A DNA stretch of 64,000 nt from Rhodovulum strictum (GCF_009649175.1 NZ_WJPO01000009.1:41118-105117); one strand, 5' to 3'; counted from the stretch's first letter, positions 1 to 9,109 are shown. Made by a program: numbers and translations. Notes: generated by a model not told the origin, from the letters alone.

Positions 1-344
1 GCGCGGTCCGCGGGCATCAGCGGCGCCACCCAGTCGAGAAAGGCCGCGGCCTCGCGGTCGGGGGAAAAGGTCAGGTCGGGCCGCGCCGGATGGCTCAGCG
101 TCACGGTTTCCGCCGCCTCGTCCAGCCGCGCCATGATCGCCATCAGTTCCGGCGCCTTCGCCCCGCGCGAGAAATTCGCACATGGCGCCCAATCGGTACC
201 ATCGGTGCGGGCGGCGTCATGCGCCACCGCCCATTCCCTGTCCCAGGGCAGCGGGCGCCCCGGCTCCAGCGTGACTGCCCCGAGCGCCTCTGCACCGTGC
301 CCCTTGACGGGATGGCGCCAGATTTGCGCGAGGCGGGCCGTCAT
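1..344 (-). CDS. MOSC-domain protein, N-terminal part (cut by window edge)
   Basis: About 114 codons are visible, and the C-terminus lies outside the window. The translation begins MTARLAQIWRHPVKGHGAEA; the IWRHPVKG pattern is the beta-barrel opening typical of MOSC (molybdenum cofactor sulfurase C-terminal-like) proteins, which are thought to handle sulfur or molybdenum-cofactor transfer. The start codon overlaps the yidC stop (ATGA at 341-344), so the two genes are translationally coupled. A MOSC gene directly after yidC is a common order in Rhodobacterales. The substrate cannot be inferred from this fragment, and the cysteine-bearing part of the domain is not visible. Confidence 0.8.
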   Translation of the reverse strand, partial: MTARLAQIWRHPVKGHGAEALGAVTLEPGRPLPWDREWAVAHDAARTDGTDWAPCANFSRGAKAPELMAIMARLDEAAETVTLSHPARPDLTFSPDREAAAFLDWVAPLMPADR

Positions 345-2209
345 TTCTTGCTCGGCTCGGGCTTCTTCTTCTGGAAGCTCGATCGGATATTGCCGAACAC
401 GTCCGGTTTGTAGCCATGGCTGCGCATGATCACGTATTGCTGGACGAAGGTGATCAGGTTGTTCGCGATCCAGTAGATGATCAGGCCAGAGGCAAAGCCG
501 CCCAGCATGAACATGAAGATCCAGGGCAGCCAGGCAAAGACCATGGCCTGGGTCGGATCGGTCGGCATCGGGTTCAGCTTCTGTTGCAGCCACATCGAGA
601 CGCCGAAGATCAGCGGCAGGATACCGATGAAGACCAGCGCCAGGATCGAGCCGGGCACCGGCGCATCCCAGGGCAGCAGCCCGAACAGGTTGAAGATCGA
701 GGACGGGTCAGGCGCCGACAGATCCTTGATCCAGCCGATCCAGGGCGCATGCCGCAGTTCGATGGTGACGAAGATCACCTTGTAGAGCGAGAAGAAGATC
801 GGGATCTGCACCAGCAGCGGCAGACAGCCCGCCGCCGGGTTCACCTTTTCCTTCTTGTAAAGCGCCATCATCTCCTGCTGAAGCTTCTGGCGGTCGTCGC
901 CTGCGCGCTCCTTGATCTTCTCCATCTCGGGCTGAAGTTCCTTCATCTTCGCCATCGAGGTGTAGGACTTGTAGGCCAGCGGCAGCACCGCAGCCTTGAT
1001 GATCAGCGTCAGCGCGATGATCGCCCAGCCCATCGCACCGGCCACGCCCAGTTGCACCAGGCTCGCATGCAGCCAGTGCAGCAGCCAGAAGATCGGCTTG
1101 GTGAAGAAGAAGAACCAGCCCCAGTCGATCGAGTCGATGAAGCGGTAGATACCCTGCTCGCGCTCGTAGCCGCGGATCGTCTCCCACTCCTTGGCACCGG
1201 CAAACAGCATCGATTCCGAGGTCACGCTTTCGCCCGGCGCCAGCGTGAACAGCGGCATGCGGGTTTCCACCTGATAGATGTCCGCGCCCTCGACATATTT
1301 CACGACCGAGGTGAATGGCTGGCCCGGCTGCGGGATCAGCGTCGTCATCCAGTACTTGTCAGTGAAGCCGATCCAGCCGTTCTGCTCGACCGGCACGATC
1401 TCGGCGCGCGCGGCCTCGCGGTCCATGAAGGACAGGTCGACCAGCTTCTTGTATTTCAGTTCCGACAGCTCGTTGTCGGCCTGCCGTACAACGCCCTCGT
1501 GCAGGATGAAGAAGTTCACCGTGTCAGGCTTGCCATGACGCGCGACGATGCCATAGGGCGCCAGACGCACGGTCTCGCCGCTGCGGTTCTCGACGCTCTG
1601 CGCGATGGTGAACAGGTAATCCTCGTCCACGCTGATCGTGCGGCGGAAGACCAGCCCGGCGCCGTTGTCCCAGACCAGCGTCACGGGACGGTTCACCCCA
1701 AGCGTGCTGCCGCTCTCGACGGTCCATTCGGTATTGGCGCCCGGCACCTGCTCATAGCTCAACTGCCCGGCCGGGGCCCAGCCATGCAGCGCGTAATAGG
1801 GGCGCGCGCTGCCGACCGGCGACAAGAGCCCGACAATGCCCGAATCCGGGTCGATCGTCTCGTTGTAATCCTTCAGCGCAAGCTGGTCGATCCGCCCCCC
1901 CAGCAGCGAGATCGCCCCGGTCAGGCGCGGGGTGTCGATCTCGAGCCGCGGCACATCGGTCCCGGGGGCGGTTTCGGCGGCGGCCGCGGGCGGTGCCTCT
2001 CCGGTGGTGGCGGCAGGCGGCGTCAGTGCCATGCCGGGCACGGCGCTTTCGGCGGGCGTGCCAGGAACGGCCTCGCTGCTTTCGACCGCAACCTGCTCGG
2101 GTTCGGGGAACCACTCGGGCATGACCCTCGGCCCGACGGTGTACCACAGAAGGATCACCAGAAAGCTCAGCGCCGTCGCAAAGAGAAGGTTCTTGCCTTG
2201 TTCGTCCAT
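341..2209 (-). CDS. yidC: Membrane protein insertase YidC
   Basis: 622 residues. YidC inserts and folds inner-membrane proteins, alone or with SecYEG. The start MDEQGKNLLFATALSFLVIL leads straight into the first membrane helix; a longer open frame upstream is unlikely because that segment is Arg/Pro-rich and lacks family character. After the helix comes an Ala/Pro-rich linker, the large periplasmic beta-domain (about residues 110-360), then the conserved five-helix insertase core with the cytoplasmic loop containing YKSYTSMAKMKELQPEMEKI. The C-terminus is lysine-rich (QKKKPEPSKK), as is usual for ribosome-contacting YidC tails. It is the fifth member of the rpmH-rnpA-yidD-ttcA-yidC group and overlaps the MOSC gene by 4 bases. 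Confidence 0.97.
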   Translation of the reverse strand: MDEQGKNLLFATALSFLVILLWYTVGPRVMPEWFPEPEQVAVESSEAVPGTPAESAVPGMALTPPAATTGEAPPAAAAETAPGTDVPRLEIDTPRLTGAISLLGGRIDQLALKDYNETIDPDSGIVGLLSPVGSARPYYALHGWAPAGQLSYEQVPGANTEWTVESGSTLGVNRPVTLVWDNGAGLVFRRTISVDEDYLFTIAQSVENRSGETVRLAPYGIVARHGKPDTVNFFILHEGVVRQADNELSELKYKKLVDLSFMDREAARAEIVPVEQNGWIGFTDKYWMTTLIPQPGQPFTSVVKYVEGADIYQVETRMPLFTLAPGESVTSESMLFAGAKEWETIRGYEREQGIYRFIDSIDWGWFFFFTKPIFWLLHWLHASLVQLGVAGAMGWAIIALTLIIKAAVLPLAYKSYTSMAKMKELQPEMEKIKERAGDDRQKLQQEMMALYKKEKVNPAAGCLPLLVQIPIFFSLYKVIFVTIELRHAPWIGWIKDLSAPDPSSIFNLFGLLPWDAPVPGSILALVFIGILPLIFGVSMWLQQKLNPMPTDPTQAMVFAWLPWIFMFMLGGFASGLIIYWIANNLITFVQQYVIMRSHGYKPDVFGNIRSSFQKKKPEPSKK

Positions 2210-2360
2210 GGGAAACCGCCGCCCTGTCCGTTGGAGGTGTGCGTGGTTCAACAGATTGCGCCCGGCGAGGTCAAGCGGTTTTGCCGACGCATGCGGGCGG
2301 GTTCGCGCCTGCCTGTCCCCGCGCCCGGCGCATCGCTGTCCCGGACACGAACAGTCCGGC

Positions 2361-2382
2361 TTTCCTCTTGGCAAAAATACCC
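2361..2382 (-). repeat. Dispersed Rhodobacterales-type motif, copy a
   Basis: On the minus strand this reads GGGTATTTTTGCCAAGAGG. It lies just downstream of the ttcA stop and is one of six related copies in the window (18691, 19591, 35280, 56221, 58877). The function is unknown. Confidence 0.6.
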
Positions 2383-2411
2383 AAATCTCGACCGTGCGGC
2401 CAGGCGCGCCG

Positions 2412-3272
2412 TCAGGGCAGGGGCGGGACGTTTCCGGCTGCGGGGGCGGGCCGCGTCAGCCCCGCGAAATCGAACAGCGCCGGGTCAAGAAGGTGTGAGG
2501 GTCGCGCGTTCATCAGCGCGCGGAACATCTTCTGGCGGCGGCCGGGATGGTTCGCCTCCCACTGGTCGAGCAGCGCCTTGACCTGCATCCGCTGCAACCC
2601 GTCCTGGCTGCCGCACAGGTTGCAGGGGATCACCGGATAGTTCATCGCGCGCGCGAAGCGTTCGCAATCTGCCTCGGCGACATGGGCCAGCGGGCGATAG
2701 ACGAACAGATCGCCTTCCTCGTTCACCAACTTGGGCGGCATCGTTGCCAGCCGCGAGCCATGGAAAAGGTTCATGAAAAAGGTTTCAAGGATGTCGTCGC
2801 GATGATGGCCCAGCACGATGGCCGAACAGCCTTCCTCGCGAGCGATCCGGTAAAGATGGCCGCGCCGCAGCCGTGAGCAGAGCGCGCAATAGGTCCGGCC
2901 TTCGGGCACCTTGTCCATCACGATGGAAAAGGTGTCGCGATACTCGATCCGGTGCGGCACCCCCATTCGGGTCAGGAACTCGGGCAGCACGGTCGCCGGA
3001 AAGCCCGGCTGGCCCTGGTCGAGATTGCAGGCCAGAAGGTCCACGGGCAACAGCCCGCGCCATTGCAATTCGTGAAGCGCGGCCAGCAGCGTGAAGCTGT
3101 CCTTGCCGCCAGACAGGCAGATCAGCCAGCGCGCGCCGCGTTCGATCATGCCGTATTGCTCGATCGCCTCGCGGGTCTGGCGCACGATCCGCTTGCGCAG
3201 CTTGCGGAACTCGATCGAAGAGGGCGCACCGAAGAACAGCGGGTGGATATCGTCTTCGGCATCGTCAAGCAT
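2412..3272 (-). CDS. ttcA: tRNA 2-thiocytidine-32 biosynthesis protein TtcA
   Basis: 286 residues. TtcA activates C32 of certain tRNAs with ATP and thiolates it using an Fe-S cluster. The PP-loop SGGKDS is at residues 54-59. The two cysteine pairs that hold the cluster are YCALC (C129/C132) and CNLCGSQDG (C217/C220). The start [13 protein letters not shown] gives the usual family length; the frame continues open upstream but that extension does not resemble the family. It stands between yidD and yidC on the same strand, separated from yidD by the oppositely oriented hydrolase gene. Confidence 0.94.
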   Translation of the reverse strand: MLDDAEDDIHPLFFGAPSSIEFRKLRKRIVRQTREAIEQYGMIERGARWLICLSGGKDSFTLLAALHELQWRGLLPVDLLACNLDQGQPGFPATVLPEFLTRMGVPHRIEYRDTFSIVMDKVPEGRTYCALCSRLRRGHLYRIAREEGCSAIVLGHHRDDILETFFMNLFHGSRLATMPPKLVNEEGDLFVYRPLAHVAEADCERFARAMNYPVIPCNLCGSQDGLQRMQVKALLDQWEANHPGRRQKMFRALMNARPSHLLDPALFDFAGLTRPAPAAGNVPPLP

Positions 3273-3401
3273 GGCGCGCGCATCCTGGGGTCGGAATTGC
3301 ACGCCATATCGCAAGCGCCGGGCCGCGCGTAAAGTCCTTTGCGATTCGCGCCTTCGGGGCGAGAGTGGGGCGTCCTTGCAGGCTACGGGAGAAGATAGGC
3401 C

Positions 3402-4349
3402 ATGGATTACGTCTTCAGCGTGCGCAACATCCGCCGCGGCACGTTCGGCTCGGAACCCGGAGCGAGCCATTTCCTCGAGGTGCCGCAAGACGCCGCCGCG
3501 CCCGACCCCGCACACCGGATCACCAAGCGCGACTGGTTCGCCAAGGTCCAGGACAAGGCGAAATCCGGCATGCTCGACGGTCATCCGGCGGGCGATATCG
3601 TGATGTATGTCCATGGCTACAACAACAGCCAGACCACGATGCTGGCCCGCCACCGCAAGATCCGCAGGGGGCTGGAGGCGCATGGCTTCGGCGGTGTCGT
3701 GGTCAGCTTTGACTGGCCCAGCGCGGACAGCGCGCTGAACTATCTCGAGGACCGCACCGACGCCAAGAAGACCGCGTTCCGTCTGGTGGACGAGGGCATC
3801 GCGTCCTTCGCGGCGCTGCAACGCCCCGATTGCCGGATCAACATGCACCTGCTGGCCCATTCCATGGGCTGCTATGTCCTGCGCGAGGCGTTCGACGATG
3901 CCGATGACCGCCCGGCCGTCGCCGCCCATAGCTGGTCGGTCAGCCAGATCATGCTGGTCGGCGCCGACGTGTCGGTCGACTCGATGGAGGAGGGCAATCC
4001 GAAAAGCTCGTCGCTTTATCGCCACTGCGTCCGGCTGACGAACTACTACAACCCCTATGACAACGTTCTCTCGCTGTCGCACATCAAGCGGATCGGCGTG
4101 TCGCCGCGGGCGGGGCGGGTCGGCTTGCCCGACCGGCGGCCCGAGAAGGCGGTGAACATCTATTGCGGTGATTATTTCGACCGCCACAAGGACATGCTGG
4201 GCGACCATCCGAACGTCGCGCATAGCTGGTATTTCGACGATGCCCATTTCCTGCAGGACGTGTTCCTGACGGTGCAGGGCGCCATGGACCGGCACGAATT
4301 CCCGACCCGGTTGCCCACGACCCAGGGCAATCTGGCGCTCCGGCCCTGA
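3402..4349 (+). CDS. Alpha/beta hydrolase, DUF900 type
   Basis: 315 residues, probably cytoplasmic (no signal peptide). The core shows the alpha/beta-hydrolase layout: strand with oxyanion region [12 protein letters not shown] (65-76), FDWPS after the next strand, and the nucleophile elbow [10 protein letters not shown] with Ser154. A candidate acid is in VGADVSVDS, and a late His is in [10 protein letters not shown]. This resembles the DUF900 group; substrates are not established. A purine-rich ribosome site (GGGAGAAG) precedes the ATG. It is transcribed against the ribosomal-protein/insertase cluster around it and ends 3 bases before the yidD stop, so it looks like an insertion into an otherwise co-directional cluster. 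Confidence 0.85.
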   Translation: MDYVFSVRNIRRGTFGSEPGASHFLEVPQDAAAPDPAHRITKRDWFAKVQDKAKSGMLDGHPAGDIVMYVHGYNNSQTTMLARHRKIRRGLEAHGFGGVVVSFDWPSADSALNYLEDRTDAKKTAFRLVDEGIASFAALQRPDCRINMHLLAHSMGCYVLREAFDDADDRPAVAAHSWSVSQIMLVGADVSVDSMEEGNPKSSSLYRHCVRLTNYYNPYDNVLSLSHIKRIGVSPRAGRVGLPDRRPEKAVNIYCGDYFDRHKDMLGDHPNVAHSWYFDDAHFLQDVFLTVQGAMDRHEFPTRLPTTQGNLALRP

Positions 4350-4352
4350 GCC

Positions 4353-4598
4353 TCAGCCGTCCTGCGCCTTGTTCTTCGGTTCGGGCACCGGATCATAGCC
4401 GCAGCCGCCCCACGGGTTGCAGCGCAGGATGCGCCAGGCTGCCATCGCGCCGCCCTTGATCGCGCCATGCTTTTCCAGCGCCTCCAGCGCGTAGGCCGAG
4501 CAGGTCGGCTGATAGCGGCAGTTGAACCCGACCCATGGGCTGAGGATCAGCCGATAGGCCCGGATCGGCAAGGCCAGCAGGCGGGCCAGCGGGGTCAT
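4353..4598 (-). CDS. yidD: Membrane protein insertion efficiency factor YidD
   Basis: 81 residues. YidD is a small membrane-associated protein thought to help YidC-dependent insertion. Hallmarks are an N-terminal amphipathic segment (ARLLALPIRAYRLILSPWVG), the FNCRYQPTCSAYALEAL block and the RCNPWGGCGYDPVP ending with conserved cysteines. The start overlaps the rnpA stop by 4 bases (ATGA), and the order rpmH-rnpA-yidD is almost universal. Confidence 0.95.
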   Translation of the reverse strand: MTPLARLLALPIRAYRLILSPWVGFNCRYQPTCSAYALEALEKHGAIKGGAMAAWRILRCNPWGGCGYDPVPEPKNKAQDG

Positions 4599-5017
4599 CG
4601 CGCGCGCCCATGCACCTTGGCCAGCGCGCGTTTAAGGTCGGCCTGCATGGCGGCGAAATCGCGGGTGGCGGTGATCTCGGGCCTGCCGACCAGGACGTAA
4701 TCCCAGCCTTCGCGGCCATGGGCGGGCAGAACCAAGCGGGCAATCTCGCGCAAGCGGCGCTTGGCGCGGTTGCGGGCGACGGCGTTTCCGACCTTCTTCG
4801 AGCAGGTGAAACCGACGCGGATGCGCTCGGCCTCGGCCTCGCCCTCGGCGCGTTCGCGGGCCTGAAGGATGAAACCGGGCGCGGACTGACGTAGGGCGCG
4901 TGCGGCACGCAGGAAATCGACGCGCTTGCACAGCACCTTCGGACACAGAGAAGCCGCCGCAGGCGTTTCCGTGGACCCCGGCGTTTCGCCTGCCACGTTC
5001 GCCCCCGGCGGTCTCAT
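4595..5017 (-). CDS. rnpA: Ribonuclease P protein component
   Basis: 140 residues. This protein subunit binds the RNase P RNA and helps process the 5' ends of tRNAs. The family signature RVGFTCSKKVGNAVARNRAK then RRLREIAR is clear, preceded by KRVDFLRAARAL. The N-terminal ~30 residues are poorly conserved and no clear ribosome site precedes the ATG, so the exact start is uncertain. It is 26 bases after rpmH and 4-base overlapped with yidD. Confidence 0.94.
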   Translation of the reverse strand: MRPPGANVAGETPGSTETPAAASLCPKVLCKRVDFLRAARALRQSAPGFILQARERAEGEAEAERIRVGFTCSKKVGNAVARNRAKRRLREIARLVLPAHGREGWDYVLVGRPEITATRDFAAMQADLKRALAKVHGRAR

Positions 5018-5043
5018 TGTGTCCGGACTGGTCGGCGCGTGTC

Positions 5044-5178
5044 TTACGCGCTCAGCCGCTTGCGGCCGCGGGCGCGGCGGGCGTTCAGGATCTTGCGGCC
5101 GGCCTTGGTGGCCATGCGCGCACGGAAGCCATGGCGCCGCTTGCGGACCAGGTTCGAGGGCTGGAAGGTGCGTTTCAT
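5044..5178 (-). CDS. rpmH: 50S ribosomal protein L34
   Basis: 44 residues, the standard length for bL34. The translation [20 protein letters not shown] continues with [20 protein letters not shown] and ends RLSA. It is the first gene of the rpmH-rnpA-yidD cluster. A GGAG-like ribosome site lies upstream on the minus strand, and a good sigma-70-type promoter lies about 70 bases further up (5250-5278). Confidence 0.97.
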   Translation of the reverse strand: MKRTFQPSNLVRKRRHGFRARMATKAGRKILNARRARGRKRLSA

Positions 5179-5249
5179 CGCGCTTCGCTCCGTTCGCTCA
5201 GGCCCAAACCGCGTGCGGATTCGAAGGCCCCATGTTGTTCGAAGCCCGG

Positions 5250-5278
5250 TCTTTAGGGGGTCGGGCCGGACAAGTCAA
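5250..5278 (-). promoter_or_regulatory. Sigma-70-type promoter of rpmH-rnpA-yidD
   Basis: Minus-strand -35 TTGACT (5273-5278) and -10 TAAAGA (5250-5255) are separated by exactly 17 bases, a near-consensus housekeeping promoter. It lies about 72 bases before the rpmH start codon. Between them TTCGAA occurs twice (near 5220 and 5239), flanking the leader. Confidence 0.7.
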
Positions 5279-5470
5279 TTCATCCCTGCACGGAATTGTT
5301 GCAACAGATGGCGGATTCCATGGCCCCGAATGTTACGGCCGCGTTGCGAATCCCTGCCAAAGCCTGTCCCTTTCGTCACCGCCGATCAAGGCCGCGTGAG
5401 GCCCCTGTCAGGAGCATGGCCCGCGGCGCATCTTGCGAGGGCGCGAGACAAGCCGGAAAGAGCCCGAAGG

Positions 5471-6196
5471 ATGAGCGACATGACCGACACGCCAAGGCCC
5501 GGCCTGGCCCGCCGCCTGCCGCTGATCGCGATCCTGCTGGTCGCGGCATTGGGGGCGCTGACGCTGCGCGAGCATTTGTCCTTCCAGGCGCTGGCCGAGC
5601 ATCGCGAGGCGCTGATCGCGTTTCGCGACACCCATCTGGTTGCGACCGTCCTGGGCTTTCTGGCCGCCTATGTGCTGATCGTCGCCTTCTCGCTGCCCGG
5701 GGCGCTGGTGGCGACGCTGACGGGGGGCTTCCTGTTCGGGCTGTTCCCGGGCGTGCTGTTCAACGTCAGCGCCGCGACCCTTGGCGCCGTCCTGATCTTC
5801 CTTGCGGCCCGCGCCGGGCTGGGCGAACGGCTGGCCGCGCGGCTCGACGCCTCCGAAGGCCGGGTCAAGCGGCTGCGCGAGGGGCTGCGCGAGAACGAAC
5901 TGTCGGTCCTGTTCCTGATCCGGCTGGTGCCTGCCGTGCCCTTCTTCGTGGCGAATCTGTTGCCCGCGCTGGTCGGCGTGCGGCTCGACCGGTTCGCGCT
6001 GACCACCTTCTTCGGCATCATGCCCGGCGCGCTGGTCTACACTTGGGTCGGCGCCGGGCTGGGCGAGGTGCTGGCCCGCGGCGAGAGCCCGAATCTGGGC
6101 CTGATCTTCGAGCCGCATATACTCGGACCCCTCCTCGGCCTTGCCGCGCTGGCCGCGCTGCCGATGATGGTCCGCCTTGTCCGCAAGGCCCGCTGA
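5471..6196 (+). CDS. TVP38/TMEM64 (DedA-like) membrane protein
   Basis: 241 residues, about six hydrophobic segments. The SNARE-associated/VTT core is visible: FSLPGALVATLTGGFLFG, then LIRLVPAVPFFVANLLPALV and TTFFGIMPGALVYTWVGAGL. Family members are proposed lipid or ion transporters of the inner membrane; the substrate here is unknown. ATG at 5480 (MTDTPRPGL), with AAGGA 8 bases before it, is an equally good start. The gene is one base from the following flavoprotein gene, a pairing that recurs in bacteria. Confidence 0.85.
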   Translation: MSDMTDTPRPGLARRLPLIAILLVAALGALTLREHLSFQALAEHREALIAFRDTHLVATVLGFLAAYVLIVAFSLPGALVATLTGGFLFGLFPGVLFNVSAATLGAVLIFLAARAGLGERLAARLDASEGRVKRLREGLRENELSVLFLIRLVPAVPFFVANLLPALVGVRLDRFALTTFFGIMPGALVYTWVGAGLGEVLARGESPNLGLIFEPHILGPLLGLAALAALPMMVRLVRKAR

Positions 6197-6197
6197 G

Positions 6198-7610
6198 ATG
6201 GCGCGCATCAGGACCGATCTGTGCATCCTCGGCGCAGGCTCGGGCGGGCTGTCGCTGGCGGCGGGGGCGGTGCAGATGGGCGCCCGCGTCGTGCTGGTCG
6301 AGGGGCACCGGATGGGCGGGGATTGCCTGAACTATGGCTGCGTGCCCTCCAAGGCATTGCTGGCGGCGGCGAAACAGGCCCAGAGCATGCGGCAGGGCGG
6401 CTGCGGCATCCCGGGGGTCGCGCCGCAGATCGACTACGCCGCGGCCATGGCCCATGTGCAGGCCACCATCGCCACCATCGAACCCCATGACAGCGTCGAA
6501 CGGTTCGAGGGGCTGGGCGTGCGCGTCATCCCGGCCTGGGGCCGCTTCCTGAACGAAGGCGAGGTCGAGGCCGGCGGGCACATCATCCGCGCTCGCCGCT
6601 TCGTGATCGCCACCGGCGCGCGCCCCTCCATCCCGCCGATCCCGGGGCTCGATAAGGTGCCCTATCTGACGAACGAAACGCTGTTCGACCTGCGCGAGCG
6701 GCCCGGCCACCTGCTGATCCTTGGCGGCGGCCCGATCGGCATGGAAATGGCGCAGGCGCATCGGCGGCTGGGCGCCGAAGTCACCGTGATCGAGGCCGAG
6801 CGCGCGCTGAACCGCGAAGACCCCGAACTTGCCGCCATCGTTCTGGACCGTCTGCGCGCCGAAGGCGTCCGGCTGATCGAGGGCACCCGGGCCGAGCGCA
6901 TCAGCGGCCAGCCCGGCGCCGTAACGGTCGAGACCGCCCGGGGCCCGCTCACCGGCACCCATCTTCTGGTCGCGACCGGCCGCCTGCCCGCGCTCGACCG
7001 GCTGGACCTTGCCGCGGCGGGGATCGAGGCCACGCAAGCCGGGGTCAGCGTCGGCCCCGACCTGCGCAGTTCCAATCGCCGCGTCTATGCCATCGGCGAT
7101 GCGGCGGGGGGGATGCAGTTCACCCATGTCGCGGGCTATCACGCGGGCGTCGTGATCCGCCCGATCCTCTTGGGCCTGCCCGCAAGGGCCGGGACCGCCC
7201 ATATTCCCCAGGTCACCTATACCGACCCCGAACTTGCGCGGATCGGCCCGACCGAGGCCGAGGCCCGCGCGACGCATGGCCCGCGGCTGGAAATTGCCCG
7301 CTTCGCCTTTTCGGGCAATGACCGCGCCATCGCCACCGGCCGGACCGAGGGGCTGATCAAGGTGATGGTCCTCCGGGGCCGCCCCATCGGTGTGTCCATC
7401 GCGGGCGAGGGGGCGGGGGATCTGATCGGGCTGTGGGCGTTCGCGCTCGCCAATGGGCTGAAGATGGCCGATATCGCGAAGATGGTTGCGCCTTATCCGA
7501 CGCTGGGCGAGGTTAGCAAGCGGGCGGCAGGTGCGTACTTCTCGCCCAGATTGTTCGAGAATCCCTGGGTCAAACGGGCCGTTCGCATCACGCAGCGCCT
7601 CTTGCCCTGA
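6198..7610 (+). CDS. Class I pyridine nucleotide-disulfide oxidoreductase (lipoamide-dehydrogenase/mercuric-reductase-like)
   Basis: 470 residues. Two-dinucleotide-fold flavoprotein with FAD motif LGAGSGGLSLAAGA, redox-active disulfide GGDCLNYGCVPSK (C43/C48), NAD(P) motif LGGGPIGMEMAQAHRRLGAE and second FAD motif VYAIGDAAGG. The C-terminal active-site block reads APYPTLGE: the position of the catalytic His of lipoamide dehydrogenase (HPTLxE) is Tyr433, so it is unlikely to be a genuine E3 subunit, although the Glu is kept. It follows the TVP38 gene with a 1-base gap, so the two are almost certainly cotranscribed. The physiological substrate is unknown. Confidence 0.88.
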   Translation: MARIRTDLCILGAGSGGLSLAAGAVQMGARVVLVEGHRMGGDCLNYGCVPSKALLAAAKQAQSMRQGGCGIPGVAPQIDYAAAMAHVQATIATIEPHDSVERFEGLGVRVIPAWGRFLNEGEVEAGGHIIRARRFVIATGARPSIPPIPGLDKVPYLTNETLFDLRERPGHLLILGGGPIGMEMAQAHRRLGAEVTVIEAERALNREDPELAAIVLDRLRAEGVRLIEGTRAERISGQPGAVTVETARGPLTGTHLLVATGRLPALDRLDLAAAGIEATQAGVSVGPDLRSSNRRVYAIGDAAGGMQFTHVAGYHAGVVIRPILLGLPARAGTAHIPQVTYTDPELARIGPTEAEARATHGPRLEIARFAFSGNDRAIATGRTEGLIKVMVLRGRPIGVSIAGEGAGDLIGLWAFALANGLKMADIAKMVAPYPTLGEVSKRAAGAYFSPRLFENPWVKRAVRITQRLLP

Positions 7611-7635
7611 GCCCTGGGGGGCATGGGCGTGTGTG

Positions 7636-9051
7636 ATGTTCCTGAATTCGCTCTCCGGCCGGTTCCTGATGCTGACGATCCTGTTCGTCATGCTGGCCGA
7701 AGTGCTGATCTTCCTGCCCTCCATTGCGCGGTTCCGCGAGGATTACCTGCTGTCGCGGCTGGAACGGGCGCAGATCGCCTCGCTTGCACTTCTGGTCACC
7801 GACGAGATGATCGACGAGGATATCGAGGCGGAACTGCTGGCCAATGCGGGCGTCTACAACGTCGCGTTGCGCCGCGATCAGGCGCGCGAACTGGTCCTGT
7901 CCTCGCCGATCCCCGAGCCGGTCCACCAGAGCTATGACCTGCGCGACCCGGGCGCGGTCGAACTGATCGTGGATGCGTTGCACGAGCTTACCGATCCGGT
8001 CCCGCGCGTGATCCGCGTGATCGGCGAACCGGTGCGCGATGCGGGCCTGCTGATCGAGGTCACGATGGGCACCGAATCGCTGCGCGCGGCGATGATCGAG
8101 TACGGGTTGCGCATCCTGTGGCTCTCTGCGGTGATCTCGGTGATGACGGCGCTGTTGCTGTTCCTTGCGGTCCAGCGGCTGATGGTGACGCCGATCCGGC
8201 GCGTCGTGCGCGCCATGCAGCTTTACGCCGAGGCGCCCGAGGACACCCGCCGCATCATCTCGCCCACCGCCCGGGTGCGCGAGTTGAACGAGGCCGAAAC
8301 CGCGTTGCAAAGCCTTCAGAACGAACTGACCGGCGCGCTGCGCCAGAAGGAACGGCTGGCCCAGCTTGGCGCCGCCGTCGCCAAGATCAGCCACGATCTG
8401 CGCAACATCCTGGCCACCGCCCAGTTGTTCGCCGACCGGATGGAGGCCAGCGAGGATCCGGGCGTCAAGCGTGCCGCGCCCAAGATCGTCGGCGCGATCA
8501 GCCGCGCGGTGAACCTGTGCGAGACGACGCTGGCCTTTGGCCGCGCGCAGGAACCGCCGCCCCGGCTGGAACGGGTGCGGCTGGCCGCCATCGTCAACGA
8601 TGTGGTGGATGCCGAACGGCTGGCTGCGGGCGACGAGGATATCAGCTTTGCCGAGGATGTGCCCGCGGGGCTGGTGCTGCGCGCCGATCCCGAACAGCTG
8701 CACCGCGTCCTGACCAACCTGATCCGCAATGCGCGTCAGGCGATTCTGGCCAGCGGCAAGCCCGGCGAGATCGGTATCCGCGCCGAGGAGGACGAGGCCA
8801 CCTGGACCATCCATGTCACCGATACCGGCCCTGGGCTGCCGCCCAAGGCGCGCGAGCATCTGTTCCAGCCCTTTCAGGGCGGCACCCGCAAGGGCGGCAC
8901 GGGGCTCGGCCTTGCGATCTCGGTCGAACTGGTGCGCGGCCATGGCGGAGCGCTGGTGCTGCGCCGCTCGGACGCCACCGGCACCGATTTCGAGATCAGG
9001 CTGCCGAAATCCGAAGCGGTGCTGTTCGGACAGGACCAGAAGGCTTCGTGA
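7636..9051 (+). CDS. Membrane sensor histidine kinase, orphan
   Basis: 471 residues. Membrane helices at about 10-30 and 158-182 bracket a ~125-residue periplasmic sensor domain; a HAMP-like stretch follows (LMVTPIRRVVRAMQLYAEAP), then a coiled segment and the H-box KISHDLRNILATAQ with His253. The ATPase domain has the N-box NLIRNARQAI and G-boxes DTGPGLPP and GGTGLGLAISVELVRGHGG. The H-box with DLRN rather than ELRTP resembles the HPK4-like groups. No response regulator is adjacent; the next gene is a tRNA. The gene is 25 bases after the flavoprotein and may share its transcript. The signal and partner are unknown. Confidence 0.88.
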   Translation: MFLNSLSGRFLMLTILFVMLAEVLIFLPSIARFREDYLLSRLERAQIASLALLVTDEMIDEDIEAELLANAGVYNVALRRDQARELVLSSPIPEPVHQSYDLRDPGAVELIVDALHELTDPVPRVIRVIGEPVRDAGLLIEVTMGTESLRAAMIEYGLRILWLSAVISVMTALLLFLAVQRLMVTPIRRVVRAMQLYAEAPEDTRRIISPTARVRELNEAETALQSLQNELTGALRQKERLAQLGAAVAKISHDLRNILATAQLFADRMEASEDPGVKRAAPKIVGAISRAVNLCETTLAFGRAQEPPPRLERVRLAAIVNDVVDAERLAAGDEDISFAEDVPAGLVLRADPEQLHRVLTNLIRNARQAILASGKPGEIGIRAEEDEATWTIHVTDTGPGLPPKAREHLFQPFQGGTRKGGTGLGLAISVELVRGHGGALVLRRSDATGTDFEIRLPKSEAVLFGQDQKAS

Positions 9052-9080
9052 TCCGTTGCACCGCGCGGTCGGTTTGCCCC

Positions 9081-9109
9081 TTGCAATGCCCCGGCGCGGG
9101 CGTTACATC
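9081..9109 (+). promoter_or_regulatory. Putative promoter of tRNA-Arg
   Basis: TTGCAA (9081-9086), a 17-base spacer and TACATC (9104-9109), ending 10 bases before the mature tRNA 5' end. Confidence 0.5.

Noticed and set aside
416..2581. 721-residue frame antisense to yidC
   Set aside because: Shadow of yidC third-position GC bias; Arg/His/Gln-rich with no motif.
6198..7610. Assignment as E3 dihydrolipoyl dehydrogenase
   Set aside because: The active-site His position is Tyr433 and no 2-oxoacid dehydrogenase genes are nearby.
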